A stretch of 64,000 nt of DNA from CAZLIC01 sp964559535 (GCA_964559535.1 CAZLIC010000015.1:5511-69510); one strand, 5' to 3'. Shown: positions 40,075 through 48,537, counted from the first letter of the stretch. The notes: a model not told the origin generated them from the letters alone. Numbers and translations are program-made.

Positions 40075-40852
40075 TGAGCCACGCGGGCATTGCGGGTGCC
40101 CCCGGTGCAGCGGGCGAAGGTGCCTGCGGTGCGGGCGGGGCTGCGGGGGCAGTCTGCGTCCCCCAGGCGGGCGCGGGCGCAGCGGCGGGCTGCGGTGCCG
40201 CGCCCCAGTTCGGTGCTGCCGGCGACGGCTGCGCCGCACCCCATGCCGGTGTCGGGGCTTGCCAACCTGGCGCCGTGACGCTCGCGGCCTTGCGCGGCGG
40301 GGCGTTGACCGGCTCCGGAGCAATGGTTTCTCCGCGCATGATTGCCGCATGTTGCGGCTCGTCGGGCAGAACGACACTGGCGATGCGGTTCTGGTCGCGG
40401 TACTGCGGGTTGGAGGCAGGCTCCACCATGATGCGGGCGGCGAAGATGATGCCTTCGAGATGCCGCAGACCAGGCAGAACCCGCTTGGCCTTGGCGCCGG
40501 GGCTTTCGTCCTTGGGATCAAGGCCAAGGGCGCTGTCCACGATGGCGCGAAAGGTGGATTTCGAGATCTTCCAGCCGATGGACTGCCCTTTCTCGTCCAG
40601 CTTGCCGCCCGCGACGGTGAAGCTTTGCCAGAACTTGCGCCGGGCATGGGGGCCATCGACTACGGTGAATTCGCAATCGAGCATGCGCGCATCGCTGGAT
40701 TGCGATGCCTTCAGCAGCCCCGCATCCGCCGGTGTCGCGCCGTTCACGCCGCCGGGGCGAATGGTCAGGCGCACCTTGGCAAAGGTACCGTCGGGGATCA
40801 GTTCGCCGATGGGGGCCATCTGCGGCTGGGCGTCGTTCAGATCGTAGCTCAT
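40067..40852 (-). CDS. DUF669-like ssDNA-binding protein
   Basis: This 261-residue protein has a folded N-terminal 175 residues (PIGELIPDGTFAKVRLTIRPGG; ARMLDCEFTVVDGPHARRKFWQSFTVAGG; KISKSTFRAIVDSALGLDP) resembling DUF669, a phage family with ssDNA-binding roles. The C-terminal 85 residues are Pro/Ala/Trp low-complexity repeats (PAWGAAQPSPAAPNWGAAP), ending PAWLNG, reminiscent of the disordered tail and tip of SSB that recruits partners. It lies upstream of the RecA-like ATPase product in the same operon and has AAGGAAA before its ATG. Confidence 0.78.
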   Translation of the reverse strand: MSYDLNDAQPQMAPIGELIPDGTFAKVRLTIRPGGVNGATPADAGLLKASQSSDARMLDCEFTVVDGPHARRKFWQSFTVAGGKLDEKGQSIGWKISKSTFRAIVDSALGLDPKDESPGAKAKRVLPGLRHLEGIIFAARIMVEPASNPQYRDQNRIASVVLPDEPQHAAIMRGETIAPEPVNAPPRKAASVTAPGWQAPTPAWGAAQPSPAAPNWGAAPQPAAAPAPAWGTQTAPAAPPAPQAPSPAAPGAPAMPAWLNG

Positions 40853-40871
40853 GGCATGTTTCCTTTCAGGA

Positions 40872-41729
40872 TCAGGAGGAGAAGGCGGGATGGGCGTTGG
40901 TGCGGCCGTCGATGCGGGCGAGCAGCGCGCCGAGGTCGGGCGGCTCGGTCATATCCAGACGGCCGGAGCGGTCCTTGGCCGGAAGGCCCCAGGGGTTGCC
41001 GGATTTGCAGACGAGGCGACGTTCGGTGGCGGTCTCGTCCAGCACCCAGCCGCCTTCGGCGTCGCGTGCGAACAGCTGCATCGAGACCACCTGGTCCACG
41101 ATGCCGGGCAATTCCCGTCCGGCCTTGCTGCCTTCCATCTGCGGCTGCCAGGTGACCGTCCCGAAATCGTCGGTGACCTTTTCCAGCACGCCGACGAAGA
41201 TCACGGTCTTCCCGCGCGCATGCTGCAGATGCTTCAGCGCCTGGATCACCTCGCGCCCCAGCAAACCATAGGCCCCGCGGACATCCGGCTTGCCGGTACG
41301 GTCCGAGAACGCTTCGGGCTGCTGGCGGGCATAGGCCATGACCTGCCGTGTCAGGTCGGTGATCGAGTCGACGAACACGATGCGGCGCGCAGCGAGGAAG
41401 GCTTCGATGCCGCTTTCGCGGTGCTGGGCCTGCAGCCACGCGTGGCGTTCGGTGCCGTACCAGGATTGCGGATGCTGCGCCGGGTCGGGCCCGCCAATCA
41501 GCACCACCAGATCGCGGAAATCGGTGAAGCTGCGCACCGGGATCGAGGCCCCGCGCCAGTCCTGTACCGACTTCATCCCGGCTTCGAGGTCGAGGCAAAC
41601 GGTTTCCTCGGCGGGCAGTGATTTCAGAAGCGTGGTCTTGCCCACACCGGGCGGACCGAAGATCGCCAGGGATGTCTTGTTCTCGGACGTGGAGATGCGC
41701 TCGTCGGCAGTGATGATGCGGAAAGTCAT
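40872..41729 (-). CDS. RecA-like AAA ATPase (phage nucleotide-binding protein)
   Basis: The ATG at 41729 with GGAGAA in front gives 285 residues. Walker A is FGPPGVGKTTLLK (24-36) and a Walker B-like strand is RIVFVDSITDLTRQ; KTVIFVGVLEKVTDDFG follows. This is the Sak4/AAA_24-type RecA-like phage ATPase, a single-strand annealing or recombination motor that works with the ssDNA-binding protein encoded just downstream. Confidence 0.85.
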   Translation of the reverse strand: MTFRIITADERISTSENKTSLAIFGPPGVGKTTLLKSLPAEETVCLDLEAGMKSVQDWRGASIPVRSFTDFRDLVVLIGGPDPAQHPQSWYGTERHAWLQAQHRESGIEAFLAARRIVFVDSITDLTRQVMAYARQQPEAFSDRTGKPDVRGAYGLLGREVIQALKHLQHARGKTVIFVGVLEKVTDDFGTVTWQPQMEGSKAGRELPGIVDQVVSMQLFARDAEGGWVLDETATERRLVCKSGNPWGLPAKDRSGRLDMTEPPDLGALLARIDGRTNAHPAFSS

Positions 41730-41830
41730 GGGGTTCTCCGAAAGATTGAAAGGGGCGCGGCGGCGGGGGTGACCGGGTGCCGAAGGGGAACCTGCCCGGC
41801 GTTGCCGCTCGGGCGTCCCGCCGCCGCGCG

Positions 41831-42349
41831 TCACCGGTCTCGGGTCTCGAGCCGGAACACGGGTTTGCCGGTGGTCTCGGTGCGGGCGGCCGCGAAACCA
41901 TCCCGCATCGCCTCGGGCCAGGCCCCGAACCGGCGCTCTGACACGCGGTAGGCGATCTCGAGATACTCGGTTGGATCGTCACCGGACGCGGCGATGCGCG
42001 CGGCCATGGCGGCCAGCCGCTCCTGATCCCAGGACACCTTCTTCGGAAGGTCGGCGATCACCACCACGCCCGCATCCTCGATGCGCACCGTGCCGGAGGA
42101 CTTTCCTTGCGTTGCCCGCTCGGCCTCGATTGCCGCGCCGTAGCGCTGGCCGATCCCCGCCTCCAGACGGTCGCGCAGACGCTTGACCCGGGCCGTTTCC
42201 GCAAGGGCGGCTTCCTGCAAGGTGAACAGCAGGTCCGGCGGCAAGGCAGCGATGTCGCCGATGGACAGGCGGTCGAGGTCATTGAGACCGGGGGCATTCG
42301 CGAGTTGCGGGGCAGCCGTCGTGTCGGTGGTGGGGAACGGAATGGCCAT
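41831..42349 (-). CDS. Hypothetical phage protein
   Basis: This 172-residue protein has a helical middle (SIGDIAALPPDLLFTLQEAALAETARVKRLRDRLEAGI) and a C-terminal region with VSWDQERLAAMAARIAASGDDPTEYLEIAYRVSERRFGAWPEAM, a segment common in phage proteins encoded beside Sak4-like ATPases. No membrane or catalytic signature. It overlaps the upstream gene by one base; a 101-bp gap separates it from the ATPase gene. Confidence 0.7.
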   Translation of the reverse strand: MAIPFPTTDTTAAPQLANAPGLNDLDRLSIGDIAALPPDLLFTLQEAALAETARVKRLRDRLEAGIGQRYGAAIEAERATQGKSSGTVRIEDAGVVVIADLPKKVSWDQERLAAMAARIAASGDDPTEYLEIAYRVSERRFGAWPEAMRDGFAAARTETTGKPVFRLETRDR

Positions 42350-42741
42350 CAGCGTCCCTCCCGCTTCAGCGCCGCATCAACGGCGCGGTCCGTCCCGAGT
42401 GCCCCTGCCTCGCGAGCGAGGCGGTGCAATCGCTCAAGCGCGGAGGAACGCCGGATCGCGGCCGAGACATCCGCATTGGCGGCCACCACGGCAAAGGCGA
42501 TATCGTCGATGGTCGCCACCTCGATCGGCAGCGGTTCGATCTCGTTGCCTTCGCGCCACGGCGCAGGGATCGTGTCGGGCAATTCGTCCAAGCTGTGAAA
42601 TGCACGGCGCAAGCGCGCGATCAGGCTCGGTAGTTTGGCCACGGCGGTTTCTCCGGTCGATGTTTCGGCCGACGTTCCGGCCAAGGCGAAGTAAAGGGAC
42701 GGCGGGAGCCGATCCCCGATCCAGGCAAGTACGGCGCGCAT
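42349..42741 (-). CDS. Hypothetical phage protein
   Basis: This 130-residue, mainly helical, acidic protein (MRAVLAWIGDRLPPSLYFAL... IEVATIDDIAFAVVAANADVSAAIRRSSALERLHRLAREAGALG) has no recognised family. It is translationally coupled to both neighbours (1-bp overlaps at 42349 and 42741), so it belongs to the early operon. Function unknown. Confidence 0.65.
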   Translation of the reverse strand: MRAVLAWIGDRLPPSLYFALAGTSAETSTGETAVAKLPSLIARLRRAFHSLDELPDTIPAPWREGNEIEPLPIEVATIDDIAFAVVAANADVSAAIRRSSALERLHRLAREAGALGTDRAVDAALKREGR

Positions 42742-43097
42742 CAGGCAGCCTCCTTTGTCGCGATGAGTTGAGAAAACGAGACCGGCACATGGCGCGGCTT
42801 GGTCCGCGCGATGGCGAGGTAGGCAAAGCGATCCGGGCCGACACGCACCTGCACCAGATGGACCAGCGCCGCCTCGAAGGCCCGATGCGCGGCGCTGGCC
42901 AGCGCCCCCAGCCTGCGGCGTTCAGGCTCTGGCAGCGTCGAAATCACGACAGTCGTATCGATTCCGAGAAATCCGCGATGGTACTCCAACTGGTCGCCGG
43001 GCACTGCCTGGCCGATCCAGGCGCAGAACTCGATATCGGTGAGCGGCCGGAGTTTGGCCGGGATGAAGGCGGTGGGGGGCATGACGAACATCTCCAT
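42741..43097 (-). CDS. Hypothetical phage protein
   Basis: This 118-residue protein starts MEMFVMPPTAFIPAKLRPLT and contains DIEFCAWIGQAVPGDQLEYHRGFLGID, then helical RRRLGALASAAHRAFEAALVHLVQVRVGPDRFAYLAIAR. The AVPGDQLEYHRGFL motif recurs in small early phage proteins of alphaproteobacteria whose role is not known. It starts 13 bp after the sigma factor gene ends. Confidence 0.68.
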   Translation of the reverse strand: MEMFVMPPTAFIPAKLRPLTDIEFCAWIGQAVPGDQLEYHRGFLGIDTTVVISTLPEPERRRLGALASAAHRAFEAALVHLVQVRVGPDRFAYLAIARTKPRHVPVSFSQLIATKEAA

Positions 43098-43110
43098 GAA
43101 GGTCCTCTAC

Positions 43111-43704
43111 TCACGCCGCCCGTGAACCGTCCCACTGCGCCCCGAACCCGCGCATCGCGAGATCGAGCCGCAACTGGGCGATGTGCCGGTAAAGGGCAGA
43201 ACGGGAGGTGCCGGTGCGGCTGACGATTTCGGTGATGGCGCAGGTGCCGAGCGCCGCGCAGAGGGTGCGCGCATCCTCGGGCAGATCGCCCAGTACACGA
43301 GCAAGGTCATGGCGAAGATCGGCATCCTCGGTCGCGCTCAGGTCTTGGCCATGCCAGGCAGCCAGCCCGTCAGCTTCTGCCAACAGGCAGCCCAGCGGCT
43401 CCGTCCCGCCAGCGATGGGTGCGTCGAGCGACAGCACAGTCCCGCCTTGCGCACGGCGCTGGCGATGGTGCTGTATCGCGATCCGCGACGACTGGTTGCG
43501 CAGCACGATATTGGCAAATGCGCCGATACTGCCGCGACGGGAGTCGAAGCCGGGCAAACGGCAGATCAGATCGATCAGCAGCTCTTGCCACAGATCATCA
43601 ATATCTGCGGCGGGCAGCACCAACTTGCGGTGCAGGCGGCGCGCGGCAACGGCTGCCTCGGCGATCAGGGTGGAGATGTCGGCGGGGGAAATCGGGGGGA
43701 GCAT
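43111..43704 (-). CDS. Phage-encoded sigma-70 family (ECF-like) factor
   Basis: In this 197-residue protein, region 2 is visible as IDDLWQELLIDLICRLPGFDSRRGSIGAFANIVLRNQSSRI (about 35-75), and region 4 as a C-terminal helix-turn-helix (CAITEIVSRTGTSRSALYRHIAQLRLDLAMRGF). The linker is short, as in ECF factors. It could redirect host RNA polymerase to phage early or late promoters. No anti-sigma gene is adjacent. It stands 106 bp downstream of the winged-helix gene. Confidence 0.82.
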   Translation of the reverse strand: MLPPISPADISTLIAEAAVAARRLHRKLVLPAADIDDLWQELLIDLICRLPGFDSRRGSIGAFANIVLRNQSSRIAIQHHRQRRAQGGTVLSLDAPIAGGTEPLGCLLAEADGLAAWHGQDLSATEDADLRHDLARVLGDLPEDARTLCAALGTCAITEIVSRTGTSRSALYRHIAQLRLDLAMRGFGAQWDGSRAA

Positions 43705-43810
43705 GTGGTGAAGCCTCGGAACATCATTGCTGTTGTTCCGAAACTGCCGTTTCGCTGCAGGCTATTGGTGGGAATGGCGTGGGAAAATCGTGGGAGAAAC
43801 GTGGATCGAC

Positions 43811-44788
43811 TCAATCGCGAATGTCGATATCCTGTCCAGGCAGGTTGATGGTCAAACCCCGTCCATGCACCGTCTGCACCAGATCGAATGCCTGGTCCCG
43901 CGTCAGGCCCTGCTTTTGCAACTTGTCGCGGAGTTCGTTGATGACATCGCGATGCGTCGCTCTGTTTGTCAGGGCGTAGAGTTCTTGGTAGGTGAGCATG
44001 ACCAATCCTGCCGCGACTTTTTCTGCGGCCCCAAGGAAACAATCGAACTCGGTCAGCGACAGGACGAAATCTCGGCCATCCAGTTTAACGCTTCGGCGTG
44101 AGCGTGAAATCAGAAGCCGGGCAACGTTGGATGTGACGCCATCGGAAAACACCCCCTCGACTTGCGGATTTTCACGGATCCGCTCGACGACCAGACGATC
44201 CGTACCGGACTGATCACGGATCATCACCTCGCCGACGTCCAGTACTGTGATTCCTGCTTCCCGCCATCGAATTGCATGGTTCGGATTGATGGCGTGGACG
44301 ATCAGGGCCACGCGTGTGCCACCAGCCGCAGCCTTGACCGCAAGGAGCATGCCGGGCGCTTCTAACCTTTCAGGGTTGCGGCATAGCACCACGGAGTGAC
44401 CTGAAGGTGCCTTGCCGATCAGCCATAGACCGTCATCAATCCGGGCTACATTGCCGACAAGCCCACCCGATGCAGCGATCTCGCCAGCCAGGCGTTCACC
44501 GTCGATGGAGAAGCGTTTCAAGTCATCCTCGATGAGAACAACATCTTCAGCGGCATCATGCGGACAGCAAGCACGAATTTCATCGCCGACCCTCCGGATC
44601 GGGCGTACATCGAGTCCGCAATCGCACTGCGGACAGACGGACCAACTGTCGGTTTTCCGGGTCTCGATCAGCACCCGCGCCCGTAACAGGCGCCCGACAC
44701 TACGCTCGGGAAATCGGCCTAGCGCTCGGCCGGAAACCGTCGTTTCCGCCCCGCTGTCACTCAGCCGCTTCCACAACCAGGTCAGCAT
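43811..44788 (-). CDS. Unknown protein with zinc site and C-terminal winged helix
   Basis: From the ATG at 44788 the product is 325 residues (an upstream in-frame start adds 18). The N-terminal third has a Cys cluster (VCPQCDCGLDVRP...ACCPHD) likely to bind zinc. The middle contains ALIVHAINPNHAIRWREAGITVLDVGEVMI. The end carries LDGRDFVLSLTEFDCFLGAAEKV...LTYQELYALTNRATHRDVINELRDKL...VQTVHGRGLTINL, shaped like an OmpR-type winged helix. It is a good candidate for the prophage's transcription regulator. It overlaps the 411-residue protein gene by 32 bp, so the two are probably made together. Confidence 0.6.
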   Translation of the reverse strand: MLTWLWKRLSDSGAETTVSGRALGRFPERSVGRLLRARVLIETRKTDSWSVCPQCDCGLDVRPIRRVGDEIRACCPHDAAEDVVLIEDDLKRFSIDGERLAGEIAASGGLVGNVARIDDGLWLIGKAPSGHSVVLCRNPERLEAPGMLLAVKAAAGGTRVALIVHAINPNHAIRWREAGITVLDVGEVMIRDQSGTDRLVVERIRENPQVEGVFSDGVTSNVARLLISRSRRSVKLDGRDFVLSLTEFDCFLGAAEKVAAGLVMLTYQELYALTNRATHRDVINELRDKLQKQGLTRDQAFDLVQTVHGRGLTINLPGQDIDIRD

Positions 44789-45992
44789 CGCGATCCTTTT
44801 CCAGCCCGTTGCGGGCCACCAGCGCGTGAATCGCCTTTTCAAACCGTGTGCGGCGGAAAGCGAGCGTCCCTGGCGGTTTCAGCCGAACCGTGACTTTTGC
44901 AGGCCGCTTCGCGTCGCTCTTGAAGAATACCCGGAACGTGATTTCCCCCAAGCGCCAGCCTCGCCCAAAACGCACTTCGCTGGCTTTGAAATGCCGGAGC
45001 GCCGCGCCGGAGGCATCCTTCGACTCCCAAGTGCGCACATACCGCCATGCACCATCTTCATCCTCGGCGAAGAAGTCAGCCGCCGCCGCTACGATCCGCA
45101 CGTCGAGAATCCGTTCGTCAAAGGCATGGTCAAAAACAAAATCAGGGCCGAAACGGGTGATCGGTTCGAGGGAGTAGAGGTCTCGCGCATCCTTGCCCGC
45201 GAAGAATCCTGGACGCCCAAGGATGTGTTCAGCAAAGATCGCCGCCACTTCACCTTGCTGTCCCTTCGGCACGCCACCGATGCGCAGTAGCCCCTCGTTT
45301 GGCGCATAGCGCAGGGCTGCATATTTCACCGCACGCAGGGTAATGATCTGCTCACGGTCACCGGCCACAACCGGCGTCGTCGTAACCGGTGCGCCATGGC
45401 TGACCACAAGGTTGATCTCGCCTTCCTCTTCGTAGGGACCGAGGCGGCAGTAGTCACCCTGCAAGTCCTGCGCGAACAGTTTCATGATGGCGGCCTTGAA
45501 TGCCGCTGAGGTTTCGTCGGTCAAATCAGCGCCAACGTCACGTTCTGGCCCCCGGAATTCCGCCATTGCCGTTGGTGCACGCAGCGCCTGGAAATCGGCT
45601 GCCGCCTCGAAGATCTGGTGGTGATGCAGATAGGCATGCAGCGCCACATGCTTGGCTTCGTGTTTGATCGGCGCTGACTCGGTGTCTTCGGTCTCGGGAA
45701 CAGGGTAAAGGGCCACCCCTTGGCGACGCGCCTCGTTCAGGATGAGTTGCATCCCCTCAGTGCTGCCCAGTTCCGCGACGCGATGCAGGTCGGCGACAAG
45801 CCCCTCTTGCCAGCCAGTGACGGGTTCTTCGAAATACTTCGTCAGCTCCGATCTGACTGTCGGCGCCTCGGTATCGAAAGCGACCGGCATGGCATCTTCG
45901 CCAAAGTGCCGGATGAACAGCTCCCGCATCAGCCGAAGTTCGATGCTCTTGAGAAACTTCGGATTGATGAACTTCTTGATGTCATAACCCAC
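44757..45992 (-). CDS. Unknown 411-residue protein, first gene of early operon
   Basis: It starts MGYDIKKFINPKFLKSIELR. The first 100 residues are helical (MRELFIRHFGED; LTKYFEEPVTGWQEGL). Around 105-135 there is a His-rich stretch (KHEAKHVALHAYLHHHQIFE) that could bind metal. The C-terminal half is mixed alpha/beta, with RVFFKSDAKRPAKVTVRLKPPG near the end. No family is recognised. It opens the leftward early operon, divergent from the recombinase module, and overlaps the zinc/winged-helix gene. A two-protein regulatory or defence unit is possible; evidence is only position and coupling. Confidence 0.6.
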   Translation of the reverse strand: MGYDIKKFINPKFLKSIELRLMRELFIRHFGEDAMPVAFDTEAPTVRSELTKYFEEPVTGWQEGLVADLHRVAELGSTEGMQLILNEARRQGVALYPVPETEDTESAPIKHEAKHVALHAYLHHHQIFEAAADFQALRAPTAMAEFRGPERDVGADLTDETSAAFKAAIMKLFAQDLQGDYCRLGPYEEEGEINLVVSHGAPVTTTPVVAGDREQIITLRAVKYAALRYAPNEGLLRIGGVPKGQQGEVAAIFAEHILGRPGFFAGKDARDLYSLEPITRFGPDFVFDHAFDERILDVRIVAAAADFFAEDEDGAWRYVRTWESKDASGAALRHFKASEVRFGRGWRLGEITFRVFFKSDAKRPAKVTVRLKPPGTLAFRRTRFEKAIHALVARNGLEKDRDADLVVEAAE

Positions 45993-46155
45993 GGGAGGCC
46001 CTCGCTAAAGACGTGTTTGTTCCGATTATGTTCTAGCAGCCTGATCAACCCTGAGTCGAGTCCCGGAGACGCGTTGCACACCAATTTGCCGTCGCTGGGA
46101 CAGTTGTTCATCGCCATGAGTAGGAGAAGGGCAAGCCAGCACGGAATTGCCCTTC

Positions 46156-46359
46156 ATGAAACGCCCCAACTCCCTGCCACCCGACCAGATGACCCCAGCC
46201 GCCCGCCGCGCCGAACTGTGCGAGCTGTTGGCGCTCGGACTGATCCGGCTGCGGATGAGGGAACGGGGCGAAGTCTCTGACCGGAATGGAGAAAGTTGCC
46301 TACACTGTCCGCCCGACCAATGCCTTCATGCAACTCCAACACACCGGAGAGACGCATGA
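46156..46359 (+). CDS. Small recombinase-module protein
   Basis: From the ATG at 46156 the product is 67 residues: MKRPNSLPPDQMTPAARRAE, then LCELLALGLIRLRMRERGE. Short proteins with this TPAxRxAELxELLAxGLxRLR pattern regularly precede DUF2924 and serine recombinase genes in alphaproteobacteria. Its stop overlaps the DUF2924 start (ATGA). A TTG three codons upstream is a less likely start. Function unknown, presumably linked to recombination. Confidence 0.72.
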   Translation: MKRPNSLPPDQMTPAARRAELCELLALGLIRLRMRERGEVSDRNGESCLHCPPDQCLHATPTHRRDA

Positions 46360-46811
46360 CGAAACCCGATCCAATCCCCGCGCGCCTGGCTGCGCTGAAG
46401 ACCACATCGACGCCTGACCTGAAGGCGCAGTGGCACAACCTGTTCGAAACCGAACCGCCGCCCTTCAACCGCCGCTACCTTGAATCCCGACTGGCCTATC
46501 GCATCCAGGAACTGGCATATGGTGGGCTGAAACCCGAGACGGTGAAAAGGTTGGAAGCCTTGGGCGAACAGCTTGATGGCGGCAACATCACCACGCGCCG
46601 CATCCGTGCCGATCGCGACCGTCCGATCACTGGCACACGGTTGCTGCGCGAATGGCAAGGCGTCGAGCAGATCGTCACAGTGACCGTCAACGGCTTCGAA
46701 TGGCAGGGGCGGCCATACCAGTCGCTGTCGGCCATCGCCCGTGCCATCACCGGCACGCGCTGGAACGGCTGGGTGTTCTTCGGGCTGAAAAACCACCGGA
46801 GAGCGGCATGA
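46356..46811 (+). CDS. DUF2924 protein
   Basis: This 151-residue protein has the DUF2924 signature: DLKAQWHNLFETEPPPFNRRYLESRLAYRIQELAYGGL, then RDRPITGTRLLREWQGVEQIVTVTVNGFEWQGRPYQSLSAIARAITGTRWNGWVFFGL. The C-terminal part looks like a small DNA-binding domain of the kind fused to restriction or recombination proteins. The family almost always lies directly upstream of a large serine recombinase, as here (4-bp overlap), and is presumed an accessory factor. Confidence 0.9.
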   Translation: MTKPDPIPARLAALKTTSTPDLKAQWHNLFETEPPPFNRRYLESRLAYRIQELAYGGLKPETVKRLEALGEQLDGGNITTRRIRADRDRPITGTRLLREWQGVEQIVTVTVNGFEWQGRPYQSLSAIARAITGTRWNGWVFFGLKNHRRAA

Positions 46812-48130
46812 ACAAACCCGTCGACAAGGCGAAGATCGTCCGGAAGCTGCGTTGCGCGGTCTACACGCGCAAATCCTCCGAGGAAGGGCTGGAGCAGGAG
46901 TTCAACAGCCTGCACGCTCAGCGCGAGGCCTGCGAATCCTACATCGCCAGCCAGCGGTCCGAGGGCTGGGTGCTGGTTCGCGACCAGTATGACGACGGTG
47001 GCATATCCGGCGGCACGCTGGAACGCCCCGGCCTGAAACGGCTTCTGGCCGACATCGAGGACGGACTGGTCGACGTGGTGGTGGTCTACAAGATTGACCG
47101 TCTTTCCCGTTCGCTGATGGATTTCTCGAAGCTGGTCGAGGTGTTCGACCGGAACGGCGTCACCTTCGTTTCGGTCACGCAGTCGTTCAACACTACCACC
47201 TCCATGGGGCGGCTGACGCTGAACATCCTGCTGTCCTTCGCCCAGTTCGAGCGAGAGGTGACGGCGGAACGTATCCGCGACAAGGTCCGCGCCAGCCGGA
47301 TGAAGGGCATGTGGATGGGCGGCTGCCCGCCGCTGGGGTACGAGGTCAAGAACCGCAAGCTGGTCGAAAACCCTGCCGATGCTGCCCATGTTCGGTGGGT
47401 CTTCGCCCGGTTCCTCGAGATCGGTTCCGGCACACTGCTGGCGCGGGAGTTGGCCGAACGGGGCGTCACCACCGCTCGTGGCCACCGGATCGACAAGAAA
47501 TTCATCTATCGGATGCTTAACAACCGGGTCTACATCGGCGAGGCAGTGCACAAGGGGGCCAGCTATCCCGGCGAGCATGCTGCGATCGTCGAGCGGGAGG
47601 TCTGGGACAAGGTCCACGCCATCCTGACCGAGAGCCCGAGAAAGCGCGCCGCCCGAACCCGCGCCGACACGCCCGCGCTGCTTCGGGGATTGTTGTATGG
47701 GCCTGATGGGGCTGCCTTCTCGCCAACCCACACCCGAAAGGGCGGACGGCTTTACCGCTACTACGTCAGCCAGACGGTCCTGAAGCATGGCGCCGGGTCG
47801 TGCCCTGTGGGCCGCGTGCCCGCTGGCGAGATCGAGGCTGCCGTCATTGACCAGATGCGCATCGTGTTTCGCCAACCCGAAATCGTCGCGGGCACGTGGA
47901 AGGCGGCCAGAGATAAAGATGCTGGGATCAACGAAGCTGAGACCTACGCAGCCCTGACCCGGCTTGACCCGCTATGGAATGAAATGTTCCCAGCCGAACA
48001 GGCGCGCATCGTGGCGCTGCTGGTGGAGCGGGTCGACATCGGCACCGATGGGCTGAATGTGCGATTGCGCAAGGACGGTCTGGCAGCGTTGGCGCGCGAG
48101 ATGCGCGCAGAGGTGGGAGCGGCGGCATGA
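46808..48130 (+). CDS. Serine recombinase, probable prophage integrase
   Basis: This 440-residue large serine recombinase has catalytic Ser23 in AVYTRKSS, resolvase-domain motifs YDDGGISGGTLERPGLKRLLADIEDG and VVVYKIDRLSRSLMDFSKLVEVF, and QFEREVTAERIRDKV. A recombinase domain follows (GYEVKNRKLVENPADAAHVRWVFARF). The usual zinc-ribbon Cys pairs are replaced by a segment without CxxC, as in the DUF2924-linked subfamily. It is the only intact site-specific recombinase in the window and lies at the right edge of the phage genes, so it most likely integrates and excises the prophage. An excision factor is not obvious. Confidence 0.88.
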   Translation: MNKPVDKAKIVRKLRCAVYTRKSSEEGLEQEFNSLHAQREACESYIASQRSEGWVLVRDQYDDGGISGGTLERPGLKRLLADIEDGLVDVVVVYKIDRLSRSLMDFSKLVEVFDRNGVTFVSVTQSFNTTTSMGRLTLNILLSFAQFEREVTAERIRDKVRASRMKGMWMGGCPPLGYEVKNRKLVENPADAAHVRWVFARFLEIGSGTLLARELAERGVTTARGHRIDKKFIYRMLNNRVYIGEAVHKGASYPGEHAAIVEREVWDKVHAILTESPRKRAARTRADTPALLRGLLYGPDGAAFSPTHTRKGGRLYRYYVSQTVLKHGAGSCPVGRVPAGEIEAAVIDQMRIVFRQPEIVAGTWKAARDKDAGINEAETYAALTRLDPLWNEMFPAEQARIVALLVERVDIGTDGLNVRLRKDGLAALAREMRAEVGAAA

Positions 48131-48537
48131 CGCGCGCGCAGGCGATCCCTGATACAATCACCGTCCATGTGCCCTTCAGCCTTGTGAAGCGCGGCGGGCG
48201 GAAGGAGATGGTCTTGCCACCCAGTGCCACCGCCGTGACCAAGATTGACGGCACTCTTGTCAAGGCGCTCGCGCGGGCCTTCCGGTGGAAACGGATGCTG
48301 GACTCGGGCGCGTTCACGTCGGTCACGGAAATCGCCGCGCACGAAAAGCTGTCTTTCACCTACATCTCCCGCGTCGTGCGGCTCAGTCTGCTGGCGCCCG
48401 ATATCGTCGATGCGATCATGGCAGGGCATCAGCCGCCGACGATGATGCTGGCAAACCTTCTGGAGGATGTGCCAGTGGACTGGCAGATGCAGCGGGCACT
48501 GTGGCTGACGGACACCAATCTGCCGGGCCAGTCCTGA
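48127..48537 (+). CDS. Recombinase-associated helix-turn-helix protein
   Basis: This 136-residue protein overlaps the recombinase by 4 bp. A central helix-turn-helix is visible (ARAFRWKRMLDSGAFTSVTEIAAHEKLSFTYISRVVRLSLLAPDIVDAIMAG), with ParB/KorB-like spacing, and the end is LLEDVPVDWQMQRALW. It always seems to accompany this recombinase type. It may be the directionality factor or a regulator of the module, inferred from its DNA-binding fold and coupling. Confidence 0.78.
   Translation: MTRAQAIPDTITVHVPFSLVKRGGRKEMVLPPSATAVTKIDGTLVKALARAFRWKRMLDSGAFTSVTEIAAHEKLSFTYISRVVRLSLLAPDIVDAIMAGHQPPTMMLANLLEDVPVDWQMQRALWLTDTNLPGQS

Larger units (their letters stand above)
4427..48537. mobile_element. 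Lambdoid (siphovirus-type) prophage
   Basis: A contiguous phage gene set lies between merR and the type III restriction genes: terminase, portal, capsid, tail, lysis, replication and recombination functions, DNA methyltransferases and a serine recombinase. Late genes run leftwards from 26.7 to 4.4 kb. Early genes run leftwards from 46.0 to 27.8 kb. The recombinase module runs rightwards at the right end. The limits given are gene limits; I could not identify att sites, and serine integrases need only very short core identity. No CI-like repressor is recognisable. Apart from one tail-cluster gene broken by a stop codon, the set looks complete. Confidence 0.8.

Noticed and set aside
40067..40330. 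Repeat-like Pro/Ala/Trp-coding DNA mistaken for a tandem repeat array
   Set aside because: It encodes the low-complexity tail of the ssDNA-binding-like protein; units are not exact and there are no spacers, so not CRISPR or a VNTR.
46496..47875. Leftward 459-codon ORF opposite the serine recombinase
   Set aside because: Shadow of the recombinase; composition is mirror-image low complexity.
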